Positions 1-7,115 of a stretch of DNA of 54,048 nt are shown one piece after another. The stretch covers positions 1 through 54,048 of the forward strand of contig CAYOPN010000010.1 in the NCBI GenBank assembly GCA_964405835.1. The letters run 5' to 3'. Position 1 is the first letter of the stretch; the number at the start of each line of letters is the position of its first letter. The translations under genes were made by a program, and so were the position numbers. A model generated the notes under the pieces. It was given only the letters and a program-made list of their open reading frames with translations. It was not told the origin of the DNA and made no database searches. This DNA comes from JAJVIP01 sp964405835 (GTDB lineage: Bacteria > Elusimicrobiota > Elusimicrobia > F11).

Positions 1-1
1 A

Positions 2-2539
2 CTTCAGCCGGGTATTGGCAGACCGGTTGTGGCGGGGCGGTTTCGTGAATTGATAGATCGCGTGATCGACGCCGCAGTCAGCCCGGATGGAAAAATCCTT
101 GTTCTTTTGCAAAGCACTAATTTTGTGGATCAAATTAACTCAACCTACCTCCGTTTGATCGACACCAAAAGCGGTTTGGACATTCGCGAAATTAATTACC
201 AAAGCATTTGGAGTGTCAACCGAGTGAGATTTGACCCATTCGGGCGTTGGTTGGCGCTTGGCAATTCTTTTGGTCAGGAATTTTTTATGGATTTGGAAGG
301 GAATCGTGTAGAGCCTTCCATAAGGCAAATTTCCATTAACACAGGTTTGGCAATCAGCCCCGATGGAAGGGAAATCTTTTCTCATGGATTACTACGGCTT
401 CCGACCTCTCCTCGCATGGCTTTTCGCTACGGCATGCTGTTGGTTGACAGACAGCTATCCATAGATTCTCAAATAGCTGAAGCGTTCATTATTAGGAATT
501 TCGCGCATGACCTAATGGAACTAGAAACGGAGCGCCCGTCCCGGTTTGATTGGTTGAGGGCTCCGTTCCGTGAAATTCCGTATTTTGTATATGCCGCTTC
601 ATCGCTGTTCATTTTTCGTAGGCACAACTTGCGACACATCCTGGATGATTTTGTCGACCATCATTTCTGGAACTCGCCATTGCTTGACACCCCCAGGAAC
701 CGGCGCGTCATTCGCCGCGGGGCCGTCGCTATTTTTGGGTTGACGTTCGCGTTGCAAATGGGAGCGATCTTCGCCTTGTTCTTTTATGGCGATGAACTCC
801 CCATCGAAATCTTGCTGGGCGCAGCACTTCTTATGGGCACCGTTGGATTCGTCCCTTTCAATCTTATTGCCCATTATATGGTGAGCATTTCCAATGTTTT
901 ACGCGGCCTGCCGCCGTTGTCGATTGAGACTGTTCTTGAGGTTTCAAAGATTGTCGAAGTCGACGGTGCACCGGAAGATGCCTATGCGCTGAATCCGGAG
1001 GAATATATTTACGATCAGGCGGCGGCGTTCTTCGCGGATCGCGGATGGAAAGTCAAAGGAGAGCGCGGCGCTGTGGGCACGGTGGAATCGAAAGGCGGCG
1101 ATTGGGCCGGCACGGCCTATAAGGTGGTTGTTGAGGATAACGAAGGCAAAGAGTTGGCCTTGATCGCCAAAGTGGCTTTGTCTCCGCAAGGATTGCGTTT
1201 TGAGGAAGCCCAGACCAATGCGCTGCAACTGGATATAAATATGTTTGAAGCCCTGAACGGAAACAATGTTTCGTATGAACCAGCGATTCCCGGCATCCGC
1301 TTCTTGCGTTATTACGGGAAAGTTATGGTCAAAGGGGCCGCCGAGCCCCGGCCGCTTGTGGCATTCATGGGATTCATGGAAGGGGAATCTCTGGAAAATG
1401 TCCGAGGCATTCCCGGGGCCGATCTTAAACCGGTGGCCGAAAAAATCATTCGCTTTATGGCCCACGTTCAATCCAAGGGAATGAAGTCGTGGGACAGCCG
1501 GCCGACCAATTTTCTGATCAACGGAGATGTGCTTGAGCCGATCGATTATGGAAGTTACGACCGGCTTGAGAAAATAACGGATGAACAATTTTTCATTCCA
1601 AATATCGTGATGACGCTGTTCTTCGATAAAGCGAAGAACGTTCCCTCCGAATTCCTGCAATACCTTCTGGACACCTACGACAAGTATTCGACGTTGTCCG
1701 CCGCGAGCGAAAAAGAGGGCAGGGCGCTTTTTGAAAGAATCGTTTCGAATCAGATCGAGCTGGAGAAAAAGCTCGCTCGGTTGCGCGACGATCAAACGCG
1801 TGAAAAAGCAATCGTCGCCATGTTGCGTGACAGCGACGATACCAACGGCGTCGACAGCGACGCGTTGGACGATATCCTCGAGATTCTCACGCCCTCGGCA
1901 GAGCCGGTTGGTTTGGCCAATGCGGCCAATGCGGCGGCGTTTGAGGCGTTAAAGTCGAAGGTCAGTTCCAACACGGACCAGGACAAAAGCTCGAAGCGCA
2001 AAGATTTGGCCGACGTCATTCCGGCCATGATGCTGTTGCAACAGACGAAGATGGCGGCCGAAAATATTTCGGACCTGGAACAATCGGTGGCTGAGAATGA
2101 AAAGGGCGCGATGGTTTTCGTGCGCGCGTCGGACGCGGAGTCCAAAGAGGAGGTCGTCAATGAAATTAACGGGCTGCTTGGCGGCAAAAACGTGCTGGCG
2201 ATCGCGCCTGCGTTGTACGACACGTTGGAAAATAAAGAGGAATTCGTCGCGAAAGGCGTGTGGCTTGTAAAGAACGACGCGACGCTTCAATTCTCCATGG
2301 ATTCCATTTTGAAGTTGACCAATTCGTCAAAATTGCGCGGGCTTAACTTCATCGTAAAGCGCAACGCGGGGTTCTCGGAAAACACGGTCCGGACACTGGG
2401 AATGCTCCAGAAAAACCACCCGGACCTCATAAACATTTACTTGTTGCTCGATGAAAGCACGCGCATGGCCCTTCCGATCAGCATCGCCGAAATGAACGAC
2501 TTGTTCGCGCTCCGCCGCCTCATCGCCACCCAAGCCTAG
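2..2539 (+). CDS. Large membrane protein with divergent kinase-like domain (5' end missing)
   Basis: The frame is open from the left edge, so the N-terminus lies outside; residue numbers below count from the first in-window start (GTG at 29). Residues about 15-120 carry beta-propeller-like blades (VSPDGKILVLL, ISPDGREIFSHG). Hydrophobic stretches at about 229-253 and 259-287 look membrane-spanning. Residues about 365-510 resemble a very divergent protein kinase or aminoglycoside phosphotransferase: K381 in ALIAKV, D489 and N494 in SWDSRPTNF, and D506 in PIDYG fall where VAIK, HxDxxxxN and DFG would be. A helical region follows. The last 142 residues (from MVFVRASD) resemble the C-terminal tail of the giant protein at the other end of the window. 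Function unknown; the kinase reading is an inference from motif spacing. Confidence 0.7.
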   Translation, partial: LQPGIGRPVVAGRFRELIDRVIDAAVSPDGKILVLLQSTNFVDQINSTYLRLIDTKSGLDIREINYQSIWSVNRVRFDPFGRWLALGNSFGQEFFMDLEGNRVEPSIRQISINTGLAISPDGREIFSHGLLRLPTSPRMAFRYGMLLVDRQLSIDSQIAEAFIIRNFAHDLMELETERPSRFDWLRAPFREIPYFVYAASSLFIFRRHNLRHILDDFVDHHFWNSPLLDTPRNRRVIRRGAVAIFGLTFALQMGAIFALFFYGDELPIEILLGAALLMGTVGFVPFNLIAHYMVSISNVLRGLPPLSIETVLEVSKIVEVDGAPEDAYALNPEEYIYDQAAAFFADRGWKVKGERGAVGTVESKGGDWAGTAYKVVVEDNEGKELALIAKVALSPQGLRFEEAQTNALQLDINMFEALNGNNVSYEPAIPGIRFLRYYGKVMVKGAAEPRPLVAFMGFMEGESLENVRGIPGADLKPVAEKIIRFMAHVQSKGMKSWDSRPTNFLINGDVLEPIDYGSYDRLEKITDEQFFIPNIVMTLFFDKAKNVPSEFLQYLLDTYDKYSTLSAASEKEGRALFERIVSNQIELEKKLARLRDDQTREKAIVAMLRDSDDTNGVDSDALDDILEILTPSAEPVGLANAANAAAFEALKSKVSSNTDQDKSSKRKDLADVIPAMMLLQQTKMAAENISDLEQSVAENEKGAMVFVRASDAESKEEVVNEINGLLGGKNVLAIAPALYDTLENKEEFVAKGVWLVKNDATLQFSMDSILKLTNSSKLRGLNFIVKRNAGFSENTVRTLGMLQKNHPDLINIYLLLDESTRMALPISIAEMNDLFALRRLIATQA

Positions 2540-2540
2540 T

Positions 2541-2565
2541 TCCCGATAAAGACATTCGGGAATGA
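2541..2565. repeat. Hairpin resembling half of repeat family B
   Basis: The stretch just after the stop codon at 2539 forms a TTCCCGA/TCGGGAA hairpin with loop TAAAGACAT. Hairpin and loop match one arm of the family B repeats found inside the genes at 14335 and 25477. No T-run follows, so it is not a convincing intrinsic terminator. Confidence 0.45.
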
Positions 2566-2589
2566 CGGGCTGGAGGAATGAGTTATAAT
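2562..2589 (+). promoter_or_regulatory. Promoter of the DUF433/PIN-like pair
   Basis: A perfect -10 box TATAAT at 2584-2589 has a weak -35 ATGACG at 2562-2567, 16 bp upstream. The -10 and its surroundings (2575-2594) are repeated exactly at 3227-3246 in front of the peroxiredoxin gene. Confidence 0.55.
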
Positions 2590-2619
2590 TCGCGCACTTA
2601 ATTGGTTAAAGAGGTTTAC

Positions 2620-2856
2620 ATGAAAAAAAAATTAATTCAGTCCGATCCGGCTGTTATGAGAGGAAAGCCCGTTATCACTGGCACGCGCATCACCGTTGAG
2701 CTGATTCTCGCCAAAATGGCGGCGGGTGAGTCCATTAATCAGATACTTCGATCTTACCCGCATCTGACCCAAGAAGGAGTTTATGCTGCGCTTGATTATG
2801 CTGCGCAAGCGCTTGCTTCTGAGGTTTCCCTTCCCGTTCCCAAAAAAGCGGCATGA
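2620..2856 (+). CDS. DUF433 family antitoxin
   Basis: A 78-residue protein of the DUF433 family, small winged-helix-like proteins usually found with a PIN-like partner and taken as antitoxins. The family signature is clear: SDPAVMRGKPVITGTRITVE followed by a helical second half. I chose ATG at 2620 because GAGG lies 5 bases upstream; an in-frame TTG at 2602 is possible but poorer. The stop overlaps the start of the next gene in ATGA (2853-2856), so the two are translationally coupled. It probably represses its own promoter and neutralises its partner, as inferred from the family. Confidence 0.85.
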   Translation: MKKKLIQSDPAVMRGKPVITGTRITVELILAKMAAGESINQILRSYPHLTQEGVYAALDYAAQALASEVSLPVPKKAA

Positions 2857-3206
2857 ATCTTTTGGCAGATGAGAACATCGAAAAAGAAATTGTTCTTCAT
2901 CTGAGAAAAAAAGGTTTCACCGTTATCCATATTCAAGAGTCCCACCCCGGGTTGTCCGATGAAAAAGTCCTCGATCTTGCTTTTGAAAAACATTATTTCC
3001 TCCTGACAGAAGACAAAGACTTTGGAGAGTTGGTTTACCGTGAAAAGAAACGGTCGCGAGGCGTTTTATTGCTTCGGCTAGAGGGGCTTTCAGCAGATGA
3101 AAAAGCCGGAATAGTGGAAAGAACCCTTAAGAAATACCAATCCGACCTCATTGGCGGTTTTAGCGTTGTTACTTCAAAAGATGTTCGCGTGAGGAAACGG
3201 GGATAA
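2853..3206 (+). CDS. DUF5615 PIN-like toxin
   Basis: A 117-residue PIN-like protein of the DUF5615 (Mut7-C-related) family. The acidic residues expected of a metal-dependent nuclease are visible in LLADENI near the N-terminus and in LTEDKDFGELV near residue 55, and the strand VLLLRLEGL follows. It starts inside the stop of the DUF433 gene (ATGA overlap), the usual order of antitoxin then toxin. It is expected to be an RNase, but this subfamily is little studied and RNase activity is inferred. The pair sits between 20-bp direct repeats, so it is likely a recent arrival. Confidence 0.82.
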   Translation: MNLLADENIEKEIVLHLRKKGFTVIHIQESHPGLSDEKVLDLAFEKHYFLLTEDKDFGELVYREKKRSRGVLLLRLEGLSADEKAGIVERTLKKYQSDLIGGFSVVTSKDVRVRKRG

Positions 3207-3226
3207 GCCTGGAATCTTCCGCGAGG

Positions 3227-3246
3227 GGAATGAGTTATAATTCGCG
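3227..3246 (+). promoter_or_regulatory. Promoter of the peroxiredoxin gene (second copy of the repeat)
   Basis: A TATAAT -10 box at 3236-3241 lies within the 20-bp direct repeat. No good -35 is seen. The leader to the ATG at 3280 is about 30 nt and includes GAGAGGA, a good ribosome binding site. Confidence 0.5.
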
Positions 3247-3279
3247 TCACTAAAATAAATAAGAAGAGAGGACGCGATC

Positions 3280-3939
3280 ATGGAAACCACTGCATCAAAA
3301 CCGCTGCAACTCGGGGACATTGCTCCCGATTTCGAACAGGAATCAACCGAAGGGAAAATTAAATTTCATGAATGGGCCGGCAGCAACTGGGTCATTCTTT
3401 TCTCCCACCCCAAAGATTACACGCCCGTCTGCACCACCGAACTCGGCACCGTCGCCAAACTCAAAGCGGAATTCGAGAAACGCAACGTGAAGGCCATTGG
3501 CTTGAGCGTTGACCCGCTCGTCGACCACAAAGGCTGGACCAAGGACATCGAAGAGACCCAAAATTGCCAGATCAACTTCCCGCTCTTGGCCGACGGCGAC
3601 AAAAAAGTTTCCAATCTCTACGGCATGATCCACCCGAACGCCAGCGACACGTTCACGGTGCGCTCGGTGTTCATCATCGACCCGAACAAAAAAGTGCGCC
3701 TCATGATCACCTATCCCGCCAGCACGGGCCGCAACTTCAACGAGATCCTGCGCGTCATCGACTCGCTCCAGCTCACCGACAAACACAAAGTGGCCACGCC
3801 CGCGAACTGGAAAGACGGCGACGACGTAATCATTGTACCGGCGCTCAAAGATGAAGCGGAAATCAAAAAACTATTCCCAAAGGGATACAAAGCAGTCAAG
3901 CCGTACTTACGCATTACACCCCAACCCAATAAAAACTAG
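3280..3939 (+). CDS. 1-Cys peroxiredoxin (Prx6/AhpC-TSA family)
   Basis: A 219-residue cytoplasmic peroxiredoxin that reduces hydrogen peroxide and organic peroxides. The active site DYTPVCTTELG places the peroxidatic cysteine at about residue 51, with the expected Thr and Pro nearby. The length and the long C-terminal extension (residues 160-219) fit the Prx6 group, which usually works without a resolving cysteine; a second cysteine in QNCQINF is not in the usual resolving position. A strong ribosome binding site (GAGAGGA) precedes the ATG. The next gene, malQ, begins within or just at the end of this one, so both may be on one transcript. Confidence 0.93.
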   Translation: METTASKPLQLGDIAPDFEQESTEGKIKFHEWAGSNWVILFSHPKDYTPVCTTELGTVAKLKAEFEKRNVKAIGLSVDPLVDHKGWTKDIEETQNCQINFPLLADGDKKVSNLYGMIHPNASDTFTVRSVFIIDPNKKVRLMITYPASTGRNFNEILRVIDSLQLTDKHKVATPANWKDGDDVIIVPALKDEAEIKKLFPKGYKAVKPYLRITPQPNKN

Positions 3940-5431
3940 ACCTTTCTCATTAAGATCGAGCGGCGTCCTCCTTCATATCTCGTCACTGCCAGGGCCTCAT
4001 GGCGTGGGAGATTTGGGGGAGGAGGCCTATCGGTTTGTGAAGTTCCTTAAACAATCCCGCCAATCCTGGTGGCAGATGTTTCCTCTGGGGCCGCCCGGCA
4101 TCAGCAACTCCCCGTATCAAGTCCTTTCCGCGTTCGCGGGCAATCCGTTGTTTATTTCCTTGGAAAAATTGGTTGGCGAAGGCCTGCTCAAGCCGGCCGA
4201 ACTTGCGGGCTTTTCACACCAGCGACCGGAGAAAACCGACTACACCAACGCATGGCGCTTTAAAAAGAAGGCTTTCCGAAAGGCGTTCGTCCGGTTCATT
4301 GAAGGTCCCGCATCGATGCGTGCCGGTTTCGATGCGTTTTGTCATCGCCAGGCCGCGTGGCTGGATGACTACGCGCTCTATTGCACGATCAAGGAGGTCC
4401 ACCGCGGGGCTTCGTGGGAGGAATGGAAAGAACCCTTTCGTCGTCGTACACCGGACGCGCTGCAATATGTCCGGAAAGGTTTTGGCTCTCGCATTCAATA
4501 CCACCAATTTCTTCAATTCCAATTCTTTAAGCAATTCTCGGCGTTGAAAAATTTTTGCCGCAAGAACGGTGTTCGTGTGATCGGCGACGTGCCGATTTTT
4601 GTGGCGCACGACAGCGCCGATGTGTGGGCGAACCAGGAATTGTTCTGGCTTGATAAAAAGGGAAAAGCGATTTTTGTGGCCGGCTGTCCGCCGGATTACT
4701 TCAGCGCGACGGGTCAGCGATGGGGAAATCCGCTTTACAATTGGGAAAAAATGAAGAAAAACGGTTACGCCTGGTGGATACGGCGGTTCAAAACGTTGTT
4801 CGAGCAGGTGGACGCGGCGCGCATTGACCACTTCATCGGTTTTCACAATTATTGGCGCATTCCCGCCGCGCACAAAACGGCCGAACGCGGGAAATGGATT
4901 TTGGCGCCCGGAGAGGATTTCTTGAAAACGGTTTTCCGGAAACTGGGAAGGATTCCGCTGATTGCCGAAGACTTGGGCGCGATCACGCCCGCGGTGGCGG
5001 CGCTGCGCGATAAATTTGGATTGCCCGGCATGCGCGTGCTGCAATTCGCGTTCGACGGAAATCCGAAGAACCCGTTTTTGCTGGAAAATTTCATCGCCAA
5101 CACGATTGTCTACACGGGCACGCATGACAACGACACAACCAAAGGATGGTTTAAAAGTTTGAAGAAAGGCACCCGGCAGGAAGTCCAAAAATATCTGGGA
5201 ACGGACGGGAAAGAGATCCATTGGGACCTCGCGCGCGCGGCCTGGTCGTCCAAGGCCAACACTGCCATTGTTCCCGCGCAGGATTTGCTGGGTCTCGATT
5301 CGGCATCAAGGATGAACATGCCCGGCACCGCCAATGGTAATTGGACCTGGCGCCTGCAAGCCGGCGCGCTCAATTCAAAAATTTCCCGCCGCTTGGCGGA
5401 CCTCACCAATAATTATGGCCGTCACAAATAA
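3851..5431 (+). CDS. malQ: 4-alpha-glucanotransferase (amylomaltase, GH77)
   Basis: Transfers 1,4-alpha-glucan segments between maltodextrins. The GH77 catalytic set is complete: nucleophile D326 in RIDHFIGFH, acid/base E373 in IAEDLG, and transition-state D426 in GTHDNDTTKGW (counted from ATG 3851). The family usually starts a few residues before SSGVLLHISSLPGPHG, but the only ATG/TTG starts in frame (3851, 3833) lie inside the peroxiredoxin gene and add about 30 basic, unfamily-like residues. A start at ATA 3929, giving M-KTRPFSLRSSG, would fit the family better. The 3' end overlaps glgE by 17 nt. With glgE and the GH57 gene it forms an alpha-glucan operon. Confidence 0.93.
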   Translation: MKRKSKNYSQRDTKQSSRTYALHPNPIKTRPFSLRSSGVLLHISSLPGPHGVGDLGEEAYRFVKFLKQSRQSWWQMFPLGPPGISNSPYQVLSAFAGNPLFISLEKLVGEGLLKPAELAGFSHQRPEKTDYTNAWRFKKKAFRKAFVRFIEGPASMRAGFDAFCHRQAAWLDDYALYCTIKEVHRGASWEEWKEPFRRRTPDALQYVRKGFGSRIQYHQFLQFQFFKQFSALKNFCRKNGVRVIGDVPIFVAHDSADVWANQELFWLDKKGKAIFVAGCPPDYFSATGQRWGNPLYNWEKMKKNGYAWWIRRFKTLFEQVDAARIDHFIGFHNYWRIPAAHKTAERGKWILAPGEDFLKTVFRKLGRIPLIAEDLGAITPAVAALRDKFGLPGMRVLQFAFDGNPKNPFLLENFIANTIVYTGTHDNDTTKGWFKSLKKGTRQEVQKYLGTDGKEIHWDLARAAWSSKANTAIVPAQDLLGLDSASRMNMPGTANGNWTWRLQAGALNSKISRRLADLTNNYGRHK

Positions 5432-7115
5432 ACACATCCTTATTGAAAACGTGCGGCCGTCGGTGAACGGAGGGCGTTACGCGGCGAAGGCGATTGCGGG
5501 AGAGTCCTGCGTTGTCCAGGCCGACGTGTTCCGCGACGGCCATGTGCCGGTGAGTGTCACGTTGCGCTGGCGTTCCTCAAAAAACAAAACCTGGCTTGAG
5601 TGCCCAATGACGGACGACGGTAACGATTGCTGGGCCGCCACCTTTCCGCTGGCGGAACCGGGCCTGTATGAATTTTCCATCCATGCCAGGAGCGCGGAGG
5701 GGGATTCCGAAACGTCCGACGAGTATCGAGTTGTCGCCGACCGTCCCCTTGCCCGCTTTAGCGCTTGGTACGAATTTTTTGTGCGTTCGCAGGGAAAAGA
5801 TCCCGGTAAAGGCGCTACTTTTAAAGAAGCAGAGGCGCGGTTGCCGGATATCAAAGCGATGGGGTTTGACGTTTTGTATTTGGCGCCGATCCATCCGATT
5901 GGGCGCACCGCGCGCAAGGGACCGAACAACAGTTTGAACGCGGGTCCGAACGATCCGGGGTCGCCGTGGGCCGTCGGAAATGAAAACGGCGGGCACACCG
6001 CGGTCGAGCCTGCGCTCGGCACGCTCGATGACTTCGACCGGTTTGTGGCGGCCGCGAAGATACAGGACCTCGATATCGCGCTCGATTTCGCGCCGCATTG
6101 CTCGCCCGACCATCCGTGGGTGAAAGAACATCCCGATTGGTTTTACCGCCGCGCCGACGGCACCATCAAATGCCACGAGAACCCGCCGTTCGTTTACGAG
6201 GACGTCTATCCGCTCAACTTCGACGCGCCGTCACAAAAAGAGCTTTATGCGGCGTTGCGCGACGTTTTTCTTTTCTGGGCCGCGCGCGGTGTAAAAATTT
6301 TCCGCGTGGATAATCCGCACACGAAACCCGTGGCGTTTTGGGAGTGGGTGATCAGCGAAGTAAAAACCAAATATCCGGACTCGATTTTTCTCGGCGAAGC
6401 GTTCACGCGCCCCAAAATGATGAAAGCGCTTTCGAAAGCGGGTTTTTCGCAGTCCTACACGTATTTCATTTGGCGCACGACAAAACAGGAACTCATCGAA
6501 TACATGACCGAGTTGTCCGACCCGGCGCTCGCGAGTTATTTCCGCCCCAATTTTTTTCCAACCACGCCGGACGTGTTGCCGCGCCAGCTCCAGAACGCGG
6601 GCCGCGCCGCGTTTGAAACGCGTCTCGCGCTGGCCGCCACGCTTTCGCCATCCTACGGCATTGTGGCGGGATACGAGTTGCTGGAGAACGAGGCAATGAC
6701 CGGCACCGAGGAATACGCGAACTCAGAGAAATACCAGGTCCGCGTTCGCGATTGGGAGAAACCGGGAAATATCAAAGAGACCGTCCGGAAGTTAAACGCG
6801 TTCCGGCGGGAAAACCCGGCGTTGCAGCGGATTGAGAACGTCCTGTTCATTGAAACCGGCAACGATGCGGTGATCGCCTACGCCAAAATGACCGCGGACA
6901 AATCGAACCTCGTGATTGTCGCGGTCAATCTTGATCCGGACCGCCCGCAGGAAGCCACGTTGCAACTTCCCATGGATAAATTGGGTTTTTCATGGGAAGC
7001 TACGTTCAACGCCCAGGACATCATGACCACCGACACCATCACTTTTTTTAAATCCACGCGCCTCCGCCTCGATCCCGCCACGCATCCCTTCCAAATGTTC
7101 CGAGTCCAACGATGA
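5415..7115 (+). CDS. glgE: Alpha-1,4-glucan:maltose-1-phosphate maltosyltransferase
   Basis: Extends alpha-1,4-glucan by two glucoses using maltose 1-phosphate. It has the GlgE N-terminal domain (DUF3416-type, ILIENVRPSVNGGRYAAK and ADVFRDGH) and a GH13 catalytic barrel with nucleophile D299 in FRVDNPHTKP and E328 in FLGEAFTRPK. DFAPHCSPDHPWV and YFRPNFFPTTPD are also GlgE hallmarks. At 566 residues it is shorter than the usual 650-700. ATG 5415 lies inside the malQ end, so translation is probably coupled; the stop overlaps the GH57 start in ATGA. No treS, maltokinase or glgM is near, so the maltose 1-phosphate source is not visible here. Confidence 0.93.
   Translation: MAVTNKHILIENVRPSVNGGRYAAKAIAGESCVVQADVFRDGHVPVSVTLRWRSSKNKTWLECPMTDDGNDCWAATFPLAEPGLYEFSIHARSAEGDSETSDEYRVVADRPLARFSAWYEFFVRSQGKDPGKGATFKEAEARLPDIKAMGFDVLYLAPIHPIGRTARKGPNNSLNAGPNDPGSPWAVGNENGGHTAVEPALGTLDDFDRFVAAAKIQDLDIALDFAPHCSPDHPWVKEHPDWFYRRADGTIKCHENPPFVYEDVYPLNFDAPSQKELYAALRDVFLFWAARGVKIFRVDNPHTKPVAFWEWVISEVKTKYPDSIFLGEAFTRPKMMKALSKAGFSQSYTYFIWRTTKQELIEYMTELSDPALASYFRPNFFPTTPDVLPRQLQNAGRAAFETRLALAATLSPSYGIVAGYELLENEAMTGTEEYANSEKYQVRVRDWEKPGNIKETVRKLNAFRRENPALQRIENVLFIETGNDAVIAYAKMTADKSNLVIVAVNLDPDRPQEATLQLPMDKLGFSWEATFNAQDIMTTDTITFFKSTRLRLDPATHPFQMFRVQR

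Larger units (their letters stand above)
2575..3246 (+). mobile_element. Putative toxin-antitoxin cassette between 20-bp direct repeats
   Basis: The 20-mer ggaatgagttataattcgcg is found at 2575-2594 and again, identical, at 3227-3246. Everything between is the DUF433 gene and its PIN-like partner. Each repeat contains a TATAAT -10 box, so the simplest reading is that the pair was inserted into or just after the peroxiredoxin promoter and duplicated it, leaving a promoter copy for both. No transposase or terminal inverted repeat is visible. The mechanism is inference; the direct repeat is plain in the sequence. Confidence 0.45.

Noticed and set aside
944..1795. Open frame of 283 codons on the minus strand opposite the kinase-like gene
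   Set aside because: Same kind of antisense shadow in a GC-rich gene; no motif and no start signal.
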